Positions 35,073 to 48,039 of a stretch of DNA of 64,000 nucleotides are shown here, in pieces. Both the position numbers and the translations under genes were made by a program. Position 1 is the first letter of the stretch. Each line of letters opens with the position of its first letter. This DNA is from Tubulanus polymorphus (Eukaryota > Nemertea > Palaeonemertea > Tubulaniformes > Tubulanidae), in assembly GCF_964204645.1 (NCBI RefSeq), contig NC_134036.1, forward strand, positions 4,204,001 to 4,268,000, given 5' to 3'. The notes below the pieces were generated by a model. That model saw only the letters and a list, made by a program, of their open reading frames with translations. It had not been told where the DNA came from and did not search any database.

Positions 35073-35130
35073 ACAACCCACAGGGGAGGTCATATTTATC
35101 CATTGCTTAAGCACATTTTATTAAAAAAAA

Positions 35131-35180
35131 TAATGCCATCTACCGGGTGAGACAGGAACTAAGTTCCTATTAACCCGGTA
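35131..35180. repeat. Hairpin CCATCTACCGGGT / ACCCGGTAGATGG
   Basis: A perfect 13-bp inverted repeat around a 24-base loop. A near copy, AACCCGATAGATGGCAT, stands alone at 36874-36890. Both are followed immediately by a purine-rich array. Confidence 0.7.
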
Positions 35181-35192
35181 GATGGAAGTGGA

Positions 35193-35865
35193 TACGAGAG
35201 AGGAGAATGAGACAGACAGAGAGCGGGAGAATGAGACAAAGAGCGAGAGAATGAGACAGAGAGAAGAGAATGAGACAGAGAGCGAGAGAATGAGACAGAG
35301 AGATGAGAATGAGACAAAGAGCGAGAGAATGAGACATGAGATGAGAATGAGACAGAGAGCGGGAGAATGAGACAAAGAGCGAGAGAATGAGACAGAGAGA
35401 AGAGAATGAGACAGAGAGCGAGAGAATGAGACAGAGAGATGAGAATGAGACAAAGAGCGAGAGAATGAGACAGAGAGAAGAGAATGAGACAGAGAGCGGG
35501 AGAATGAGACAGAGAGAAGAGAATGAGAGCGAGAGAATAAGGCAGAGAGAAGAGAATGAGGCAGAGAGCGAGAGAATGAGACAGAGAGCGGGAGAATGAG
35601 ACAAAGAGCGAGAGAATGAGACAGAGAGAAGGGAATGAGACAGAGAGAAGAGAATGAGACAGAGAGCGAGAGAATGAGACAGAGAGCGAGAGAATGAGAC
35701 AGATGCGGGAGAATGAGACAGAGAGATGAGAATGAGACAAAGAGCGAGAGAATGAGGCAGAGAGAAGAGAATGAGAGCGAGAGAATAAGGCAGAGAGCGA
35801 GAGAATGAGGCAGAGAGAAGAGAATGAGGCAGAGAGAGGAGAGGAAGATGAGGAGAGAGAGGAGG
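35193..35865. repeat. Purine-rich minisatellite (GA-rich, 18/36-bp unit)
   Basis: About 670 bp almost free of pyrimidines apart from T and C in GAGAATGAGACAGAGAGC units, with GAGAGAAGAGAATGAGAC variants. It has strong strand asymmetry. Long open frames of 144-290 codons on the minus strand encode only SHSLSLCLIL-type repeats. Confidence 0.95.
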
Positions 35866-36229
35866 ATGAAAGAATATGATGGCATATCACCTGGACGTCT
35901 ATGTTCCTTGTTGTTTTAATCCAGATTCTAGATGCCTCGAGCAGTTTTACATTTTTCAGTTCAACAATAGCAGCATCAGTTATGTCCTCGTGGACATAAA
36001 GTTCATTGTAACTGAAGTCAAGTTCTCTCAATATGTGTTCGTTTGTTTGTTTTTCCTGTCACTGCCTTCACGTATATATCCAGTTCATCTGAAGTAGTCC
36101 TGATCAACAAACACAAATGAACGTCAATAGTTCCACCGTATCGACGACAAACGTCCTAGAAATATACATGAAACTTAATAGATTTGAGGTGACCAAGTCT
36201 AGTTACCGATGTATCAGAGAAATGAGGGT

Positions 36230-36835
36230 GAAATATTTTTTTTCTCCGATTTCGATGAAATTTAGTATAGACATGTATTTTGGGGTGCTGATCACGAATC
36301 TGTAGGAATTTATCAGATCCAGGGCTCCCGAAATGAGAAATTCGAATTTTTAGGGGACCCCCTAAACTTTCAAAAGGCCTTGGACCCCAGAGTTTTCGAG
36401 ATATTGAAAATCTGATTGCAGATTTGGAATCAGCACCCCTAAAAATAGTAGGGACTAAAATTTTAAGCAAATTGAAGAGATTCGATTTTTTGTCCAAAAA
36501 CGGCAAAAATCTAAGGTCCAGGAGTTTTTTTTCGGCGAAAAATTTTTTTTCTCTGATTTCTTCGAAACTTGATAGTGTGTAGAATCCGGATCTGCAATTA
36601 GATTTTGAATCGGAGTTCATCTTCATGGACAAATCAGGGTTCAAATGGCCAAAATATGCACCCCAAAAATGGGGTGCAAAGTCAAAAAATTTTTTTCACC
36701 CTATTTTAATAAAATTTAGTACAGACATGTTTTTCGGGGTGCTGATTACGAATATGAAGTTAGTTTTTGGATCCGAAGCCTCTAAAATGAGATATTCAGG
36801 ATTTCGTGTTTTGACCCCTAAATTTTGTTACTAAT
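36230..36835. mobile_element. Dispersed non-autonomous repeat, copy 1
   Basis: It shares with 46380-46995 the segments GGGGACCCCCTA, GATTGCAGATTTGGAATCAG and a perfect hairpin TGCACCCC/GGGGTGCA around AAAAAT. No coding capacity; type of element unknown. Confidence 0.7.
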
Positions 36836-36904
36836 TTTGATGAAATTTGTTCTAGAAATACGATTTTTTATCAACCCGATAGATGGCATAGAACAAACAA
36901 ACAA

Positions 36905-37195
36905 CGGAGAAGAGCTAATTTGCATAAACAACGGGGCAGAGAGAGGAAGAGGAGAAGCGAGGGAGAGAGAGGAGAGGCAAGAGATATGCAAGTGAGAGGA
37001 GTAAGAGGGACCCAAGTGGAGGAGAGAGAAACAAGTGAAGAGAGTTAGACAAGTGAGGAGAGTGAGAGGGAAACAAAGGGAGGAGAGCGAGACAAGTGAG
37101 GAGAGTGAGAGGGAGACAAGTGAGGAGAGAGAGACAAGTGGGGGCTAGGGAGACAAGTGGGGAGAGTGGGAGAAGTGAGGGGTGTGAGAGAGAGA
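36905..37195. repeat. Second purine-rich array
   Basis: Units of AGTGAGGAGAGTGAGAGGGA with variants GACAAGTG. It follows the AACCCGATAGATGGCAT motif at 36874, as the first array follows its near copy. Confidence 0.85.
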
Positions 37196-38665
37196 ACGAT
37201 TTATGATTTACAACGAACTTCCTTCATATTTCTGGGCACATGTTCTATAATTCAGAGTCGCATTCTGTTTTTGAAATAATTAAATTTTTGAATATCCCGG
37301 AACCACAGTAGAATGCCAGCGACCAGAAACGCTAATGTGTCAAATTAATAGGTCGAGTAGGTGATCGACCGAACCTGGTATCTGGCTACAGGTAATCAAA
37401 TACTGTATTATGAAATAACCTATGATGAAGGTCCGATGTTTAAACACTCAATACAATTAGGAGAAGGATATATTCACCTGGCTGTTTGACTGATCCGAAT
37501 TAGGTGCCGGAAATCTTCCAATGTTGTTGTAAATCCATTAATGCTTTTAGGTTTTAGTTCATAGTTCACACACATTTTACATTCAATCTGTTGTTAGCGT
37601 TGCGCAATATTTAAGTCCATACTATTAGACGGTGGTGAATCCTCGAGGCTGTTTTTGTTCGCTATGATGCATTCCTTTGTTCACTGAGTGTTCCGTGAAT
37701 TGTATGTCACGATAGGTCCTTTAGTGTGAAAATGCTGGTGAATTCGCATTTAGAATTCGCCGGTTCGAAGTTCCGTGTAGAGGCGAAATCGATGAAATGT
37801 CCAAGATATCTAAGATGATCAGGATAGAGTCCACCATGGATTCTGAAATTAAAAGCAATGGAAAACTAAATTAAAATTGCATTTACAGACATCGAAACGG
37901 TGCAGTGCAAGTGCCACTAAAACTCGTAATAGGAAGGTCACAGTTGAATAGTTGTGACTCAAGTCAAAAGTGTTTTGGAATTTTAAAGACAGGTATTTAA
38001 GTTGGTAGATTGGTTTTTGCCGAATTGTTTACCGTGCTTACTTATTAAATCCTTTTCAACATTTTGCTAAGGTATCAAGGAGTCGTAAGGTAACTGAGAA
38101 ATGTTCATAAATTATAAACCGTGATTAAGAAATGAATTCACCAAAAGACACTGTAACTTTATGGGTACATTGACAATTGTTCTATAAACTGGTTATCGAC
38201 AATGTCAAAATCAACGAACCGTAACTAAAACGAACTTGGATAGAACTCTTTCGATATCAATACATACAACAGTTTAGATCGACGAGTTGATATCGACGCC
38301 ATTGGGTTCGAGTCCCAATTATTCCAGCGGTTTAGAGGTTTTATGGCGTAATCCAAATTTCGGCAAATATGCAATTAGACATTAGATTTCTTTAATTAAA
38401 TAATCTACCCAATGTGATATTTTACACTAACTCCCAAAATTGAAAAGCCATGGAATACAACACTTAGTTTGGCGAGTAGGCACCATAACGATATGATATG
38501 GTATGATACAGGATAATTTGGGTTCGAGTCCCGATTATTCCAGCAGCAAAGTGGTATTAATGTGAAATAGAAATTTCAGCTATTATAAAACCAGGACTTT
38601 ATTTACTTGATTGATTAACCGAAAACGTTATCTAAGATTGCACCGAAATTAACAGAATAACTAAT
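37196..38665. other. Intergenic interval before the satellite
   Basis: No gene is seen. TTGGGTTCGAGTCCCRATTA then TTCCAGC occurs twice (about 38307 and 38518), a tRNA T-arm-like repeat. Confidence 0.4.
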
Positions 38666-38669
38666 TAAT

Positions 38670-41600
38670 TGGAGTTGAAATTAACGGTTACTAATTTCAA
38701 AGCACAGACAATGAGTTTAATTGTCTAATTTCAAACATTAAGCCAAAACAACGAGTTAAAATGAAGACAACGACTAATTTCAAAGATTACGAGCCTAAAC
38801 AATGAGCCAAATTGAAAACAATAACTAATTTTAAGGATTCAAAGCCTAAATAATGAGCTTAATTGAAGACAATGACTAATTGAAAGACAATAAGCCTAAA
38901 CAATGAGCTTAATTAAAGACAATAACTTATTTCGAGGATTCAAAACCTTAACAATGAGCTTAATTGAAGACAATGACTAATTTCAAAGATTCCAGGCCTA
39001 AACAAAGAGTTAATTTGAAGACATTAACTAATTTCAAAGTTTCAAAGCCTAAACAACGAGTTTAATTGAAGACAATAACTAAATACATAGATTCAAAGCC
39101 TAAACAATGAGTCATTGAAGACAATAACTGATTTCAAACATTCCAAGCTTAAACAATGAGTTCTATTAAACACAACAGCAAATTTCATAGGTTCAAAGCC
39201 TAAACAAAGAGCTTAATTGAAGACATTAACTATTTTCAAAGTTTCAAAGCCCAAACAACGAGTTTAAATGAAGACAATAACTAAATATATAGATCCAAGG
39301 CCTAAACAATGAGTCTTATTGAAGACAATAATTTATTTCAAGGATTCAAAGCCCAAACAAAGAGCTTCATTGAAGACAATAACTAATCTCAAAGATTCCA
39401 AGCCTAAACAATAGGTTTTATTGAAGACAATAACTAATTTCCAACATTCCAAGCCGAAACAATGAGTTCTATTAAACATAACAGCTAATTTCATAGCTTC
39501 AAAGCCTAAACAAACAGCTTAATTGAAGACATTAACTAATTTCAAAGTTTCAAAGCCTAAACAACGAGTTTCATTGAAGACAATAACTAAATACATAGAT
39601 TCAAAGCCTAAACAATGAGTCATTGAAGACAATGATTTATTTCAAGGATTCAAAGCCTAAACAATGAGCTTAATTCAAGACAATAATTGATTTCAAAGAT
39701 TTAAAGCATAAACAATGAGTTAGATTGAAGACAATAACTAATTTCAAACATTCCAAGCCTAAACAATGAGTTCTATTGAACACAACTGCTAATTTCATGG
39801 GTTCAAAGCCTAAACGATGAGCTTAATTGAAGACAATAACTTATTTCAAGGATTTAAAGCCTAAACAATGAGCTTAATTGAAGACAATAACTAATTTCAA
39901 ACATTCCAAGCTTAAACAATGAGTTCTATTGAACACAACAGCTAATTTCATAGATTCCAAGCCGAAACAATAAGCTTAATTGAAGACAATAACTTATTAA
40001 AAGGATTTAAAGCCTAAACAATGAGCTTAATTGAAGACAATAACTAACTTCAAGGATTCAAAGCCTCAACGATGAGCTTAATTGAAGACAATAACTTATT
40101 ACAAGGATTTAAAGCCTAAACAATGAGCTTAATTGAAGACAATAACTAATTTCAAACATTCCAAGCTTAAACAAAGAGCTTAATTGAAGACAATAACTAA
40201 TATCAAACATTCCAAGCCCAAACAATGAGTTCTATTGAACAGAACAGCTAATTTCATAGATTCAAAGCCTACACAATATGAGTCATTGAATACAATAATT
40301 TATTTCAAGGATTCAAAGCCTAAACTATGAGCTTAATTGAAGAAAATAACTAATTTCAAACATTCTCAGTTTAAACAAAGAGCTTAATTGAAGGTAATAA
40401 CTAATATCAACCATTCCAAGCTTAAACAATGAGTACTATTGAACATAAAAGCTAATTTCATAGATTCAAAGCCTAAACAATAATCTTAATTGAAGACAAT
40501 AACTAATTTCATGGATTCAAAGCCTCAACAATGAGCTTAATTGAAGACAATAACTTATTTCAAGGATTCAAAGTCTAAACAATGAGCTTAATTGAAGACA
40601 ATAACTAATATCAAACGTATCAAGCCCAAACAATGAGTTCTATTGAACAAAACAGCTAATTTCATAGATTCAAAGCCTAAACAATATGAGTCTGATCGAA
40701 GACAATAACTAATTTCGTCGATTCAAAGCCTAAACAATGACTTTCCGAGTAAGGATTCAACGATTCAAAGACAACGACTAATTTCAAAGATTACGAGCCT
40801 AAACAATGAGCCAAATTGAAAACAATAACTAATTTTAAGGATTCAAAGCCTAAATAATGAGCTCAATTGAAGACAATGACTAACTGAAAGACAACAAGCC
40901 TAAACAATGAGCTTAATTAAAGACAATAACTTATTTTGAGGATTCAAAACCTTAACAATGAGCTTAATTGAAGACAATGACTAATTTCAAAGATTCCAGG
41001 CCTAAAAAAGGAGTTCATTTGAAGACATTAACTAATTTCAAAGTTTCAAAGCCCAAACAACGAGTTTACTTGAAGACTATAACTAGATACATAGATCCAA
41101 AGCCTAAACAATGAGTCTTATTGAAGACAATAACTAATTTCAAAGTTACAAAGCCCAAACAACGAGTTTAATTGAAGATAATAACTAAATACATAGATTC
41201 AAAGCCTAAACAATGAGTCATTGAAGACAATAACTGATTTCAAACATTCCAAGCTTAAACAATGAGTTCTATTGAACATAACAGCTAATTTCATAGCTTC
41301 AAAGCCTAAACAAACAGCTTAATTGAAGACATTAACTAATTTCAAAGTTTCAAAGCCTAAACAACGAGTTACATTGAAGACAATAACTAAATACATAGAT
41401 TCAAAGCCTAAACAATGAGTCATTGAAGACAATGATTTATTTCAAGGATTCAAAGCCTAAACAATGAGCTTAATTCAAGACAATAATTGATTTCAAAGAT
41501 TCAAAGCCTAAACAATGAGTTAGATTGCAGACAATAACTAATTTCAAACATTCCAAGCCTAAACAATGAGTTCTATTGAACACAACTGCTAATTTCATGG

Positions 41601-44405
41601 GTTCAAAGCCTAAACGATGAGCTTAATTGAACACAATAACTTATTTCAAGGATTTAAAGCCTAAACAATGAGCTTAATTGAAGACAATAACTAATTTCAA
41701 ACATTCCAAGCTTAAACAAAGAGCTTAATTGAAGACAATAACTAATATCAAACATTCCAAGCCCAAACAATGAGTTCTATTGAACAGAACAGCTAATTTC
41801 ATAGATTCAAAGCCTACACAATATGAGTCATTGAATACAATAATTTATTTCAAGGATTCAAAGCCTAAACTATGAGCTTAATTGAAGACAATACCTAATT
41901 TCAAACATTCTCAGTTTAAACAAAGAGCTTAATTGAAGATAATAACTAATATCAAACATTCCAAGCCCAAACAATGAGTTATTTTGAACAGAACAGCTAA
42001 TTTCATACATTCAAAGCCTACACAACATGAGTCATTGAATAAAATAATTTATTTCAAGGATTCAAAGCCTAAACTATGAGATTAATTGAAGACAATAACT
42101 AATTTCAAACATTCTCAGTTTAAACAAAGAGCTTAATTGAAGATAATAACTAATATCAACCATTCCAAGCTTAAACAATGAGTACTATTGAACACAACAG
42201 CTAATTTCATAGATTCAAAGCCTAAACAATAATCTTAATTGAAGACAATAACTAATTTAATGGATTCAAAGCCTCAACAATGAGCTTAATTGAAGACAAT
42301 AACTTATTTCAAGGATTCAAAGTCTAAACAATGAGCTTAATTGAAGACAATAACTAATATCAAACGTATCAAGCCCAAACAATGAGTTCTATTTAACAAA
42401 ACAGCTAATTTCATAGATTCAAAGCCTAAACAATATGAGTCTGATCGAAGACAATAACTAATTTCGTCGATTCGAAGCCTAAACAATGACTTTCCGAGTA
42501 AGGATTCAACGATTCTAAGACAACGACTAATTTCAAAGATTACGAGCCTAAACAATGAGCCAAATTGAAAACAATAACTAATTTTAAGGATTCAAAGCCT
42601 AAATAATGAGCTTAATTGAAGACAATGACTAATTGAAAGACAACAAGCCTAAACAATGAGCTTAATTAAAGACAATAACTTATTTCGAGGATTCAAAACC
42701 TTAACAATGAGCTTAATTGAAGACAATGACTAATTTCAAAAATTCCAGGCCTAAAAAAGAGTTCATTTGAAGACATTAACTAATTTCAAAGTTTCAAAGC
42801 CCAAACAACGAGTTTACTTGAAGACAATAACTAAATACATAGATTCAAAGCCTAAACAATGAGTCATTGAAGACAATAACTGATTACAAACATTCCAAGC
42901 TTAAACAATGAGTTCTAACAGCAAATTTCATAGGTTCAAAGCCTAAACAAAGAGCTTAATTGAAGACATTAACTATTTTCAAAGTTTCAAAGCCCAAACA
43001 ACGAGTTTAAATGAAATAAATAACTAAATATATAGATCCAAGGCCTAAACAATGAGTCTTATTGAAGACAATAATTTATTTCAAGGATTCAAAGCCCAAA
43101 CAAAGAGCTTCATTGAAGACAATAACTAATCTCAAAGATTCCAAGCCTAAACAATAGGTTTTATTGAAGACAATAACTAATTTCAAACATTCCAAGCCGA
43201 AAACAATGAGTTCTATTGAACATAACAGATAATTTCAAAGCTTCAAAGCCTAAACAAACAGCTTAATTGAAGACATTAACTAATTTCAAAGTTTCAAAGC
43301 CTAAACAACGAGTTTCATTGAAGACAATAACTAAATACATAGATTCAAAGCCTAAACAATGAGTCATTGAAGACAATGATTTATTTCAAGGATTCAAAGC
43401 CTAAACAATGAGCTTAATTCAAGACAATAATTGATTTCAAAGATTCAAAGCCTAAACAATGAGTTAGATTGAAGACAATAACTAATTTCAAACATTCCAA
43501 GCCTAAACAATGAGTTCTATTGAACACAACTGCTAATTTCATGGGTTCACGATGCCTAAACGATGAGCTCAATTGAAGACAATAACTTATTTCAAGGATT
43601 TAAATCCTAAACAATGAGCTTAATTTAAGACAATAACTAATTTCAAACATTCCAAGCTTAAACAATGAGTTCTATTGAACACAACAAATAATTTCATAGA
43701 TTCAAAGCCGAAACAATAAGCTTAATTGAAGACAATAACTAACTTCAAGGATTCAAAGCCTCAACGATGAGCTTAATTGAAGACAATAACTTATTACAAG
43801 GATTTAAAGCCTAAACAATGAGCTTAATTGAAGACAATAACTAATTTCAAACATTCCAAGCTTAAACAAAGAGCTTAATTGAAGACAATAACTAATATCA
43901 AACATTCCAAGCCCAAACAATGAGTTCTATTGAACAGAACAGCTAATTTCATAGATTCAAAGCCTACACAATATGAGTCATTGAATACAATAATTTATTT
44001 CAAGGATTCAAAGCCTAAACTATGAGCTTAATTGAAGACAATAACTAATTTCAAACATTCTCAGTTTAAACAAAGAGCTTAATTGAAGATAATAACTAAT
44101 ATCAACCATTCCAAGCTTAAACAATGAGTACTATTGAACACAACAGCTAATTTCATAGATTCAAAGCCTAAACAATAATCTTAATTGAAGACAATAACTA
44201 ATTTCATGGATTCAAAGTCTAAACAATGAGCTTAATTGAAGACAATGACTAATATCAAACGTATCAAGCCCAAACAATGAGTTCTATTGAACAATACAGC
44301 TAATTTTATAGATTCAAAGCCTAAACAATATAAGTCTGATCGAAGACAATAACTAATTTCATCGATTCAAAGCCTAAACAATGACTTTCCGAGTAAGGAT
44401 TCAGT
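38670..44405. repeat. Satellite array of about 51-bp monomers with higher-order structure
   Basis: About 110 monomers of AAACAATGAGCTTAATTGAA then GACAATAACTAATTTCAA and GATTCAAAGCCT. Diagnostic variants recur at long period: GATTACGAGCCTAAACAATG at 38785, 40789 and 42538; GACTTTCCGAGTAAGGATTC at 40739, 42488 and 44383. The array is thus three higher-order blocks of about 2.0, 1.75 and 1.9 kb and ends exactly on the second marker. Every frame has regular stops; it is not coding. Confidence 0.97.
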
Positions 44406-44505
44406 CTACCGTGTGTAAGTTCATTATTACTGGAATCATTAAATGAATTAACCGAATGTTTCCTAAATAATAACACAATTAGAATGACAACTTACAAATT
44501 TATGT

Positions 44506-44718
44506 GTGTTTGTTTGTGCATCTTCTTGGTTCACACGGAGGGGAGTGACGTCTAAGCTACAGCAGTTAGCTCACTTGAATCATCTATCGGGTCAGGTCGG
44601 TTTAGTTAACTTGTATTGGATATCAGGTCCTGATGATGCAAAAAGATCCGGAATCTACGAAATGTTGGTTCAACAAACTGGCAACGGCGCAGGTCCTGGG
44701 GAAAAAGAGCCTACCTAA
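44506..44718 (+). CDS. Coding-like open frame just beyond the satellite, unknown
   Basis: The frame includes SKLQQLAHLNHLSGQVGLVN and SGPDDAKRSGIYEMLVQQTG before TAA. The amino-acid make-up is protein-like and the minus strand here is broken by stops. There is no homology I can name, no clear splice sites and no neighbour, so it may be an exon or chance. Confidence 0.22.
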   Translation: MFVCASSWFTRRGVTSKLQQLAHLNHLSGQVGLVNLYWISGPDDAKRSGIYEMLVQQTGNGAGPGEKEPT

Positions 44719-44865
44719 AAAAAGTGATAACAACCATTAAACATCACCATCAAATCGACTCAACCAGAGGCTATTTATATTCAAAGTAGAAATGCTAATC
44801 ACATAAGCTCAAGCCTGACCTTACTGAAATCTAACACATAAAAGGGGGCTTCAATGTTTACTCAC

Positions 44866-45053
44866 CAATTAGTGTTTCAAACGGACGAAAGATTTGGAAG
44901 TTCATAACATAGCAAATCTTGATGAAGGCCTCTACCATATCTAACTCATGCGCATCGTCAGAAGGTCTGTTGAAGCTACTGTCGATGTTTTGATTTAGTC
45001 AGCGAGTACTGGCAGCAATTCGGTACAGATGAGTTGAATGCTGAAGGCACCAT
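44866..45053 (-). pseudogene. Possible minus-strand exon with an internal frame break, unknown
   Basis: On the minus strand a good acceptor (TTTTCTTATTTTCAG) precedes 45053. The frame reads GAFSIQLICTELLPVLAD to a stop, then one frame over NIDSSFNRPSDDAHELDMVE and AFIKICYVMNFQIFRPFETL to a GTGAGT donor at 44865. Good borders on both sides with a frame break inside suggest a decayed exon or a sequence error. The plus strand of the first part is also open (SEYWQQFGTDELN), so the call is weak. Confidence 0.3.
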
Positions 45054-46379
45054 CTGAAAATAAGAAAACATCAATTCAACTTATTAGTAAGAGATAGTCT
45101 TCAGCTATAAATGCGTTCAATTCAAATCGATGTATTATTGGTCGATTAATCCTTCCAAACACCGAGGACTATGTGTTACCGTATAAACCGGTTTATCACA
45201 ATGCTTTGACCAATTTCAACGGACAGTGACAAAGGTCACCGCCGTATTATAGTTAGATGAATATCTATCCGACCTTGAAAGCGTTCTATACTTCAAAATT
45301 CTACAGTATGGTATAGATATATCAGATATTTTTACCACTCCCAGTAAAATGATATATCAATATCGCGGACCCTTAATTTCAAATTCCTTTTAGTCGAATT
45401 AAGACTTGAACACAAATATCAAAATCGTAAAACACCTATATAATATATACTCACATAATGGTTTGTATCTCAGCTATATGGCTGGTGAGTGAGACAAACA
45501 GTTATGATATCACTTTACATCCTCTTAAACAGATAAATTCATCTAATTTTCAACACCATTTCGGTTTCCTTCGTATTAAAAAAAAACTTAGATCTCTGCT
45601 ATAAGGCAATTGTGATACTCGACGGATATCAATCAACCTTTTAACACCACCATAGAGTTCCCTAGTAGTTTTCTGAGTCTTATATCCCCGCAATAAGGCT
45701 AGGCATTAGTTACAAAGGCTTCCCTGACACTTTTCCAAACCTTAACAGTGAAAAATGCCTCTAGCGGATTTTTGGTGGACTAATATTGCGCTTCCTCGAT
45801 GTTGATAGTTCGCGGAAATTCTGCCGGCGGCGCTGATCGACCGATTGAAGGCTTTCCTAATGAATGAATTGCGCGTTATAATATATTATTTCTTATATGC
45901 AAATATCAGCGGTTTATATTTCACCAAAATAATTATCAATATTTCATTTAAGAAGAATTAAAACGATATCGCAAATCAAGGTCAAAAGATAAGAAATCAC
46001 TAAGAGAACATTATTTTAGAGCTCAAATAATCTAGTCTAATACCGCGTGATAAGTGCGTTTTGTTTAAAAACGAAATGAAAATAATTTCAGATCGGTTGG
46101 AGATTCATATGCGAAATAATACGTGGTTATTCAATATCGACTCTTCCTGCTTGCTGTCATATGCAATATCTCTTACAGTCGTCTAAGAGCTGAACCCGTA
46201 AAAAAGTTACGTCCAAATTTTACACTCATAAATTGATTATGAAAACTTTGTAATATCATCACGTTATCTAATTAATCGTATTGTAATATTTCGCTACGTT
46301 TGCGCGCGTTAAGCTGTTGTTTAAACCATAGTTTCAGTAAAAAGCACCTCTAGATTTTCCGTGAACTAAAAATGCGCTT
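45054..46379. other. Intergenic interval
   Basis: AT-rich; no gene or clear repeat seen. Confidence 0.35.
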
Positions 46380-46995
46380 CCTTGTATATGGGATATACCC
46401 AAAAACTTTTTCCCCCAATTTCAATAAAATTTCGTACATACACTATTTCAATGGAGCTGATCACGAATATTGAGTTACCTTTCGTATTGGAGGCATTGAA
46501 AATGAAAAATTATGTTTTTTAGGGGGACCCCCTAGATTTTCAAAAGGGTCTGTACCCAAGAGTTTTGGAAATAATCAAATTCTGATTGCAGATTTGGAAT
46601 CAGCGCCCCTCAAAATATAAAGGACTAAAATTTCAGGCAAATCGAAGAGGTTCGATTTTTTGCCCAAAAATGGCAAAAATCTAAGGTGTAAGTCCAGGAG
46701 TTTTTTTCGGGCGAAAATTTTTTTTTCTCTGATTCATACGAAATTTGGTAGGGAGGTGTATTCTGATGTGTAGATTGCAGATCTGCAATCAGATTTCAAA
46801 TCGGAATTCATCTTCATGGGCAAATAATGGTTTCAATGCCCAAAATATGCACCCCAAAAATGGGGTGCAAGGTCAAAATTTCATTTTGCTCCAACTTTCA
46901 TGAAATTTGGTGAAAACACGTTTTTTGGTGTGCTGATCTCGAATATGAAGTCAGTTTTTGGGTCTGCAATTCCAAAACGGAGAAAATAAGATCGC
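46380..46995. mobile_element. Dispersed non-autonomous repeat, copy 2
   Basis: Same orientation and order as 36230-36835, with several percent divergence and small indels. It contains the same TGCACCCC/GGGGTGCA hairpin at about 46849-46870. Confidence 0.7.
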
Positions 46996-47751
46996 GGAAA
47001 TCTTATCAGAGTTTTATTGTATAACGACTGTGAGACATCCGCCGTTGATTTGCATTTCAGTTCTCACAAATTACGCAAGAGGCGCTGCGAATTGAAACAA
47101 CCCTATCCGAGCATCCAGCGCTATGAAATAGTAAACTAATTATTCTTCCTAAGATATCTTATCTCATACAGTGGTCATTTTTATCTCAATAGGTTGAATG
47201 AGTAAAGTTTTAGTTTTCTTCTATCTGTTTTATCGGAAACAATAAACTTTCGTTCTTCCATTTCATTAATTGAAAAAAAAGACACAACTATTTCAAATGC
47301 CCTACTAGTTCAGTTTTAAAACGATAATTCATTTCATCTAAATTGAAATCTGGTAAAATTTCGTAGCCATGACGTAACGAGACAATTGAAATTCGTAATT
47401 GAATTATGCCCGAATGACCGGGCGTAGAATAAATGGAAACATTTCAAAAGCTCACCTTCATTTCCTTTGACCTCTTTACTATACGCATCACTATAAGACT
47501 TGAGATGTCCATTCCTTAGAAACATTTCCTCTCTCCTTTGCGAGCGTTTGAGAATCCTCGTCAAAATTCTGAGTGACTTTGAACACTGTCCGCTTCGTTT
47601 GAATCAAACGCGTAGTCCGAGAATCCTCCTCGAATTTACGAGTTCGCTTTGAAACTACAGTTCATTTCGATTTAAACACGTACCCCTTTATGTCATTGTC
47701 TTTTTTGGAAAGTTCGTTTTTTGGAAGGGAAGGACTGAGCTATATTCCTAT

Positions 47752-48039
47752 ACGCAAAGGTGTCCGGCTCCCGGCGCAGCTGGTGGAAGCGAATACACGT
47801 CAGTATACGTGAGTCTCACTCACTCACTCGTCAAATCATGCGTACGCGAGGGACAATGTGTGCCGCTGCGGTTCGATCTTTCGTCGGACAATGCCACCGG
47901 TATTGCATTCGGCAGAATATCCTCCGAAAAACCGGCGCGATTGTATATTAACTATTCGTTGGAACAGTTAGTCGGTGTTGTTTTAGGTTCACTTATCTTC
48001 AGTTGGAAAAGTTGTTCTAATTTTTTAAGAATAAATTGA
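47752..48039 (+). CDS. Putative exon, unknown extracellular-type protein
   Basis: The plus-strand frame reads SEYTSVYVSLTHSLVKSCVR, EGQCVPLRFDLSSDN and ATGIAFGRISSEKPARLYIN, with two cysteines and GC-richer codons than its surroundings. A possible donor is GTTAGT at about 47967 (phase 2). It may pair with the open segment at 48512-48690. No family is recognised. Confidence 0.3.
   Translation, partial: TQRCPAPGAAGGSEYTSVYVSLTHSLVKSCVREGQCVPLRFDLSSDNATGIAFGRISSEKPARLYINYSLEQLVGVVLGSLIFSWKSCSNFLRIN

Noticed and set aside
35121-36031. Long minus-strand ORFs of 144-290 codons
   Set aside because: They run along the purine-rich minisatellite and encode only serine-leucine-histidine repeats; all frames stay open because of the repeat.
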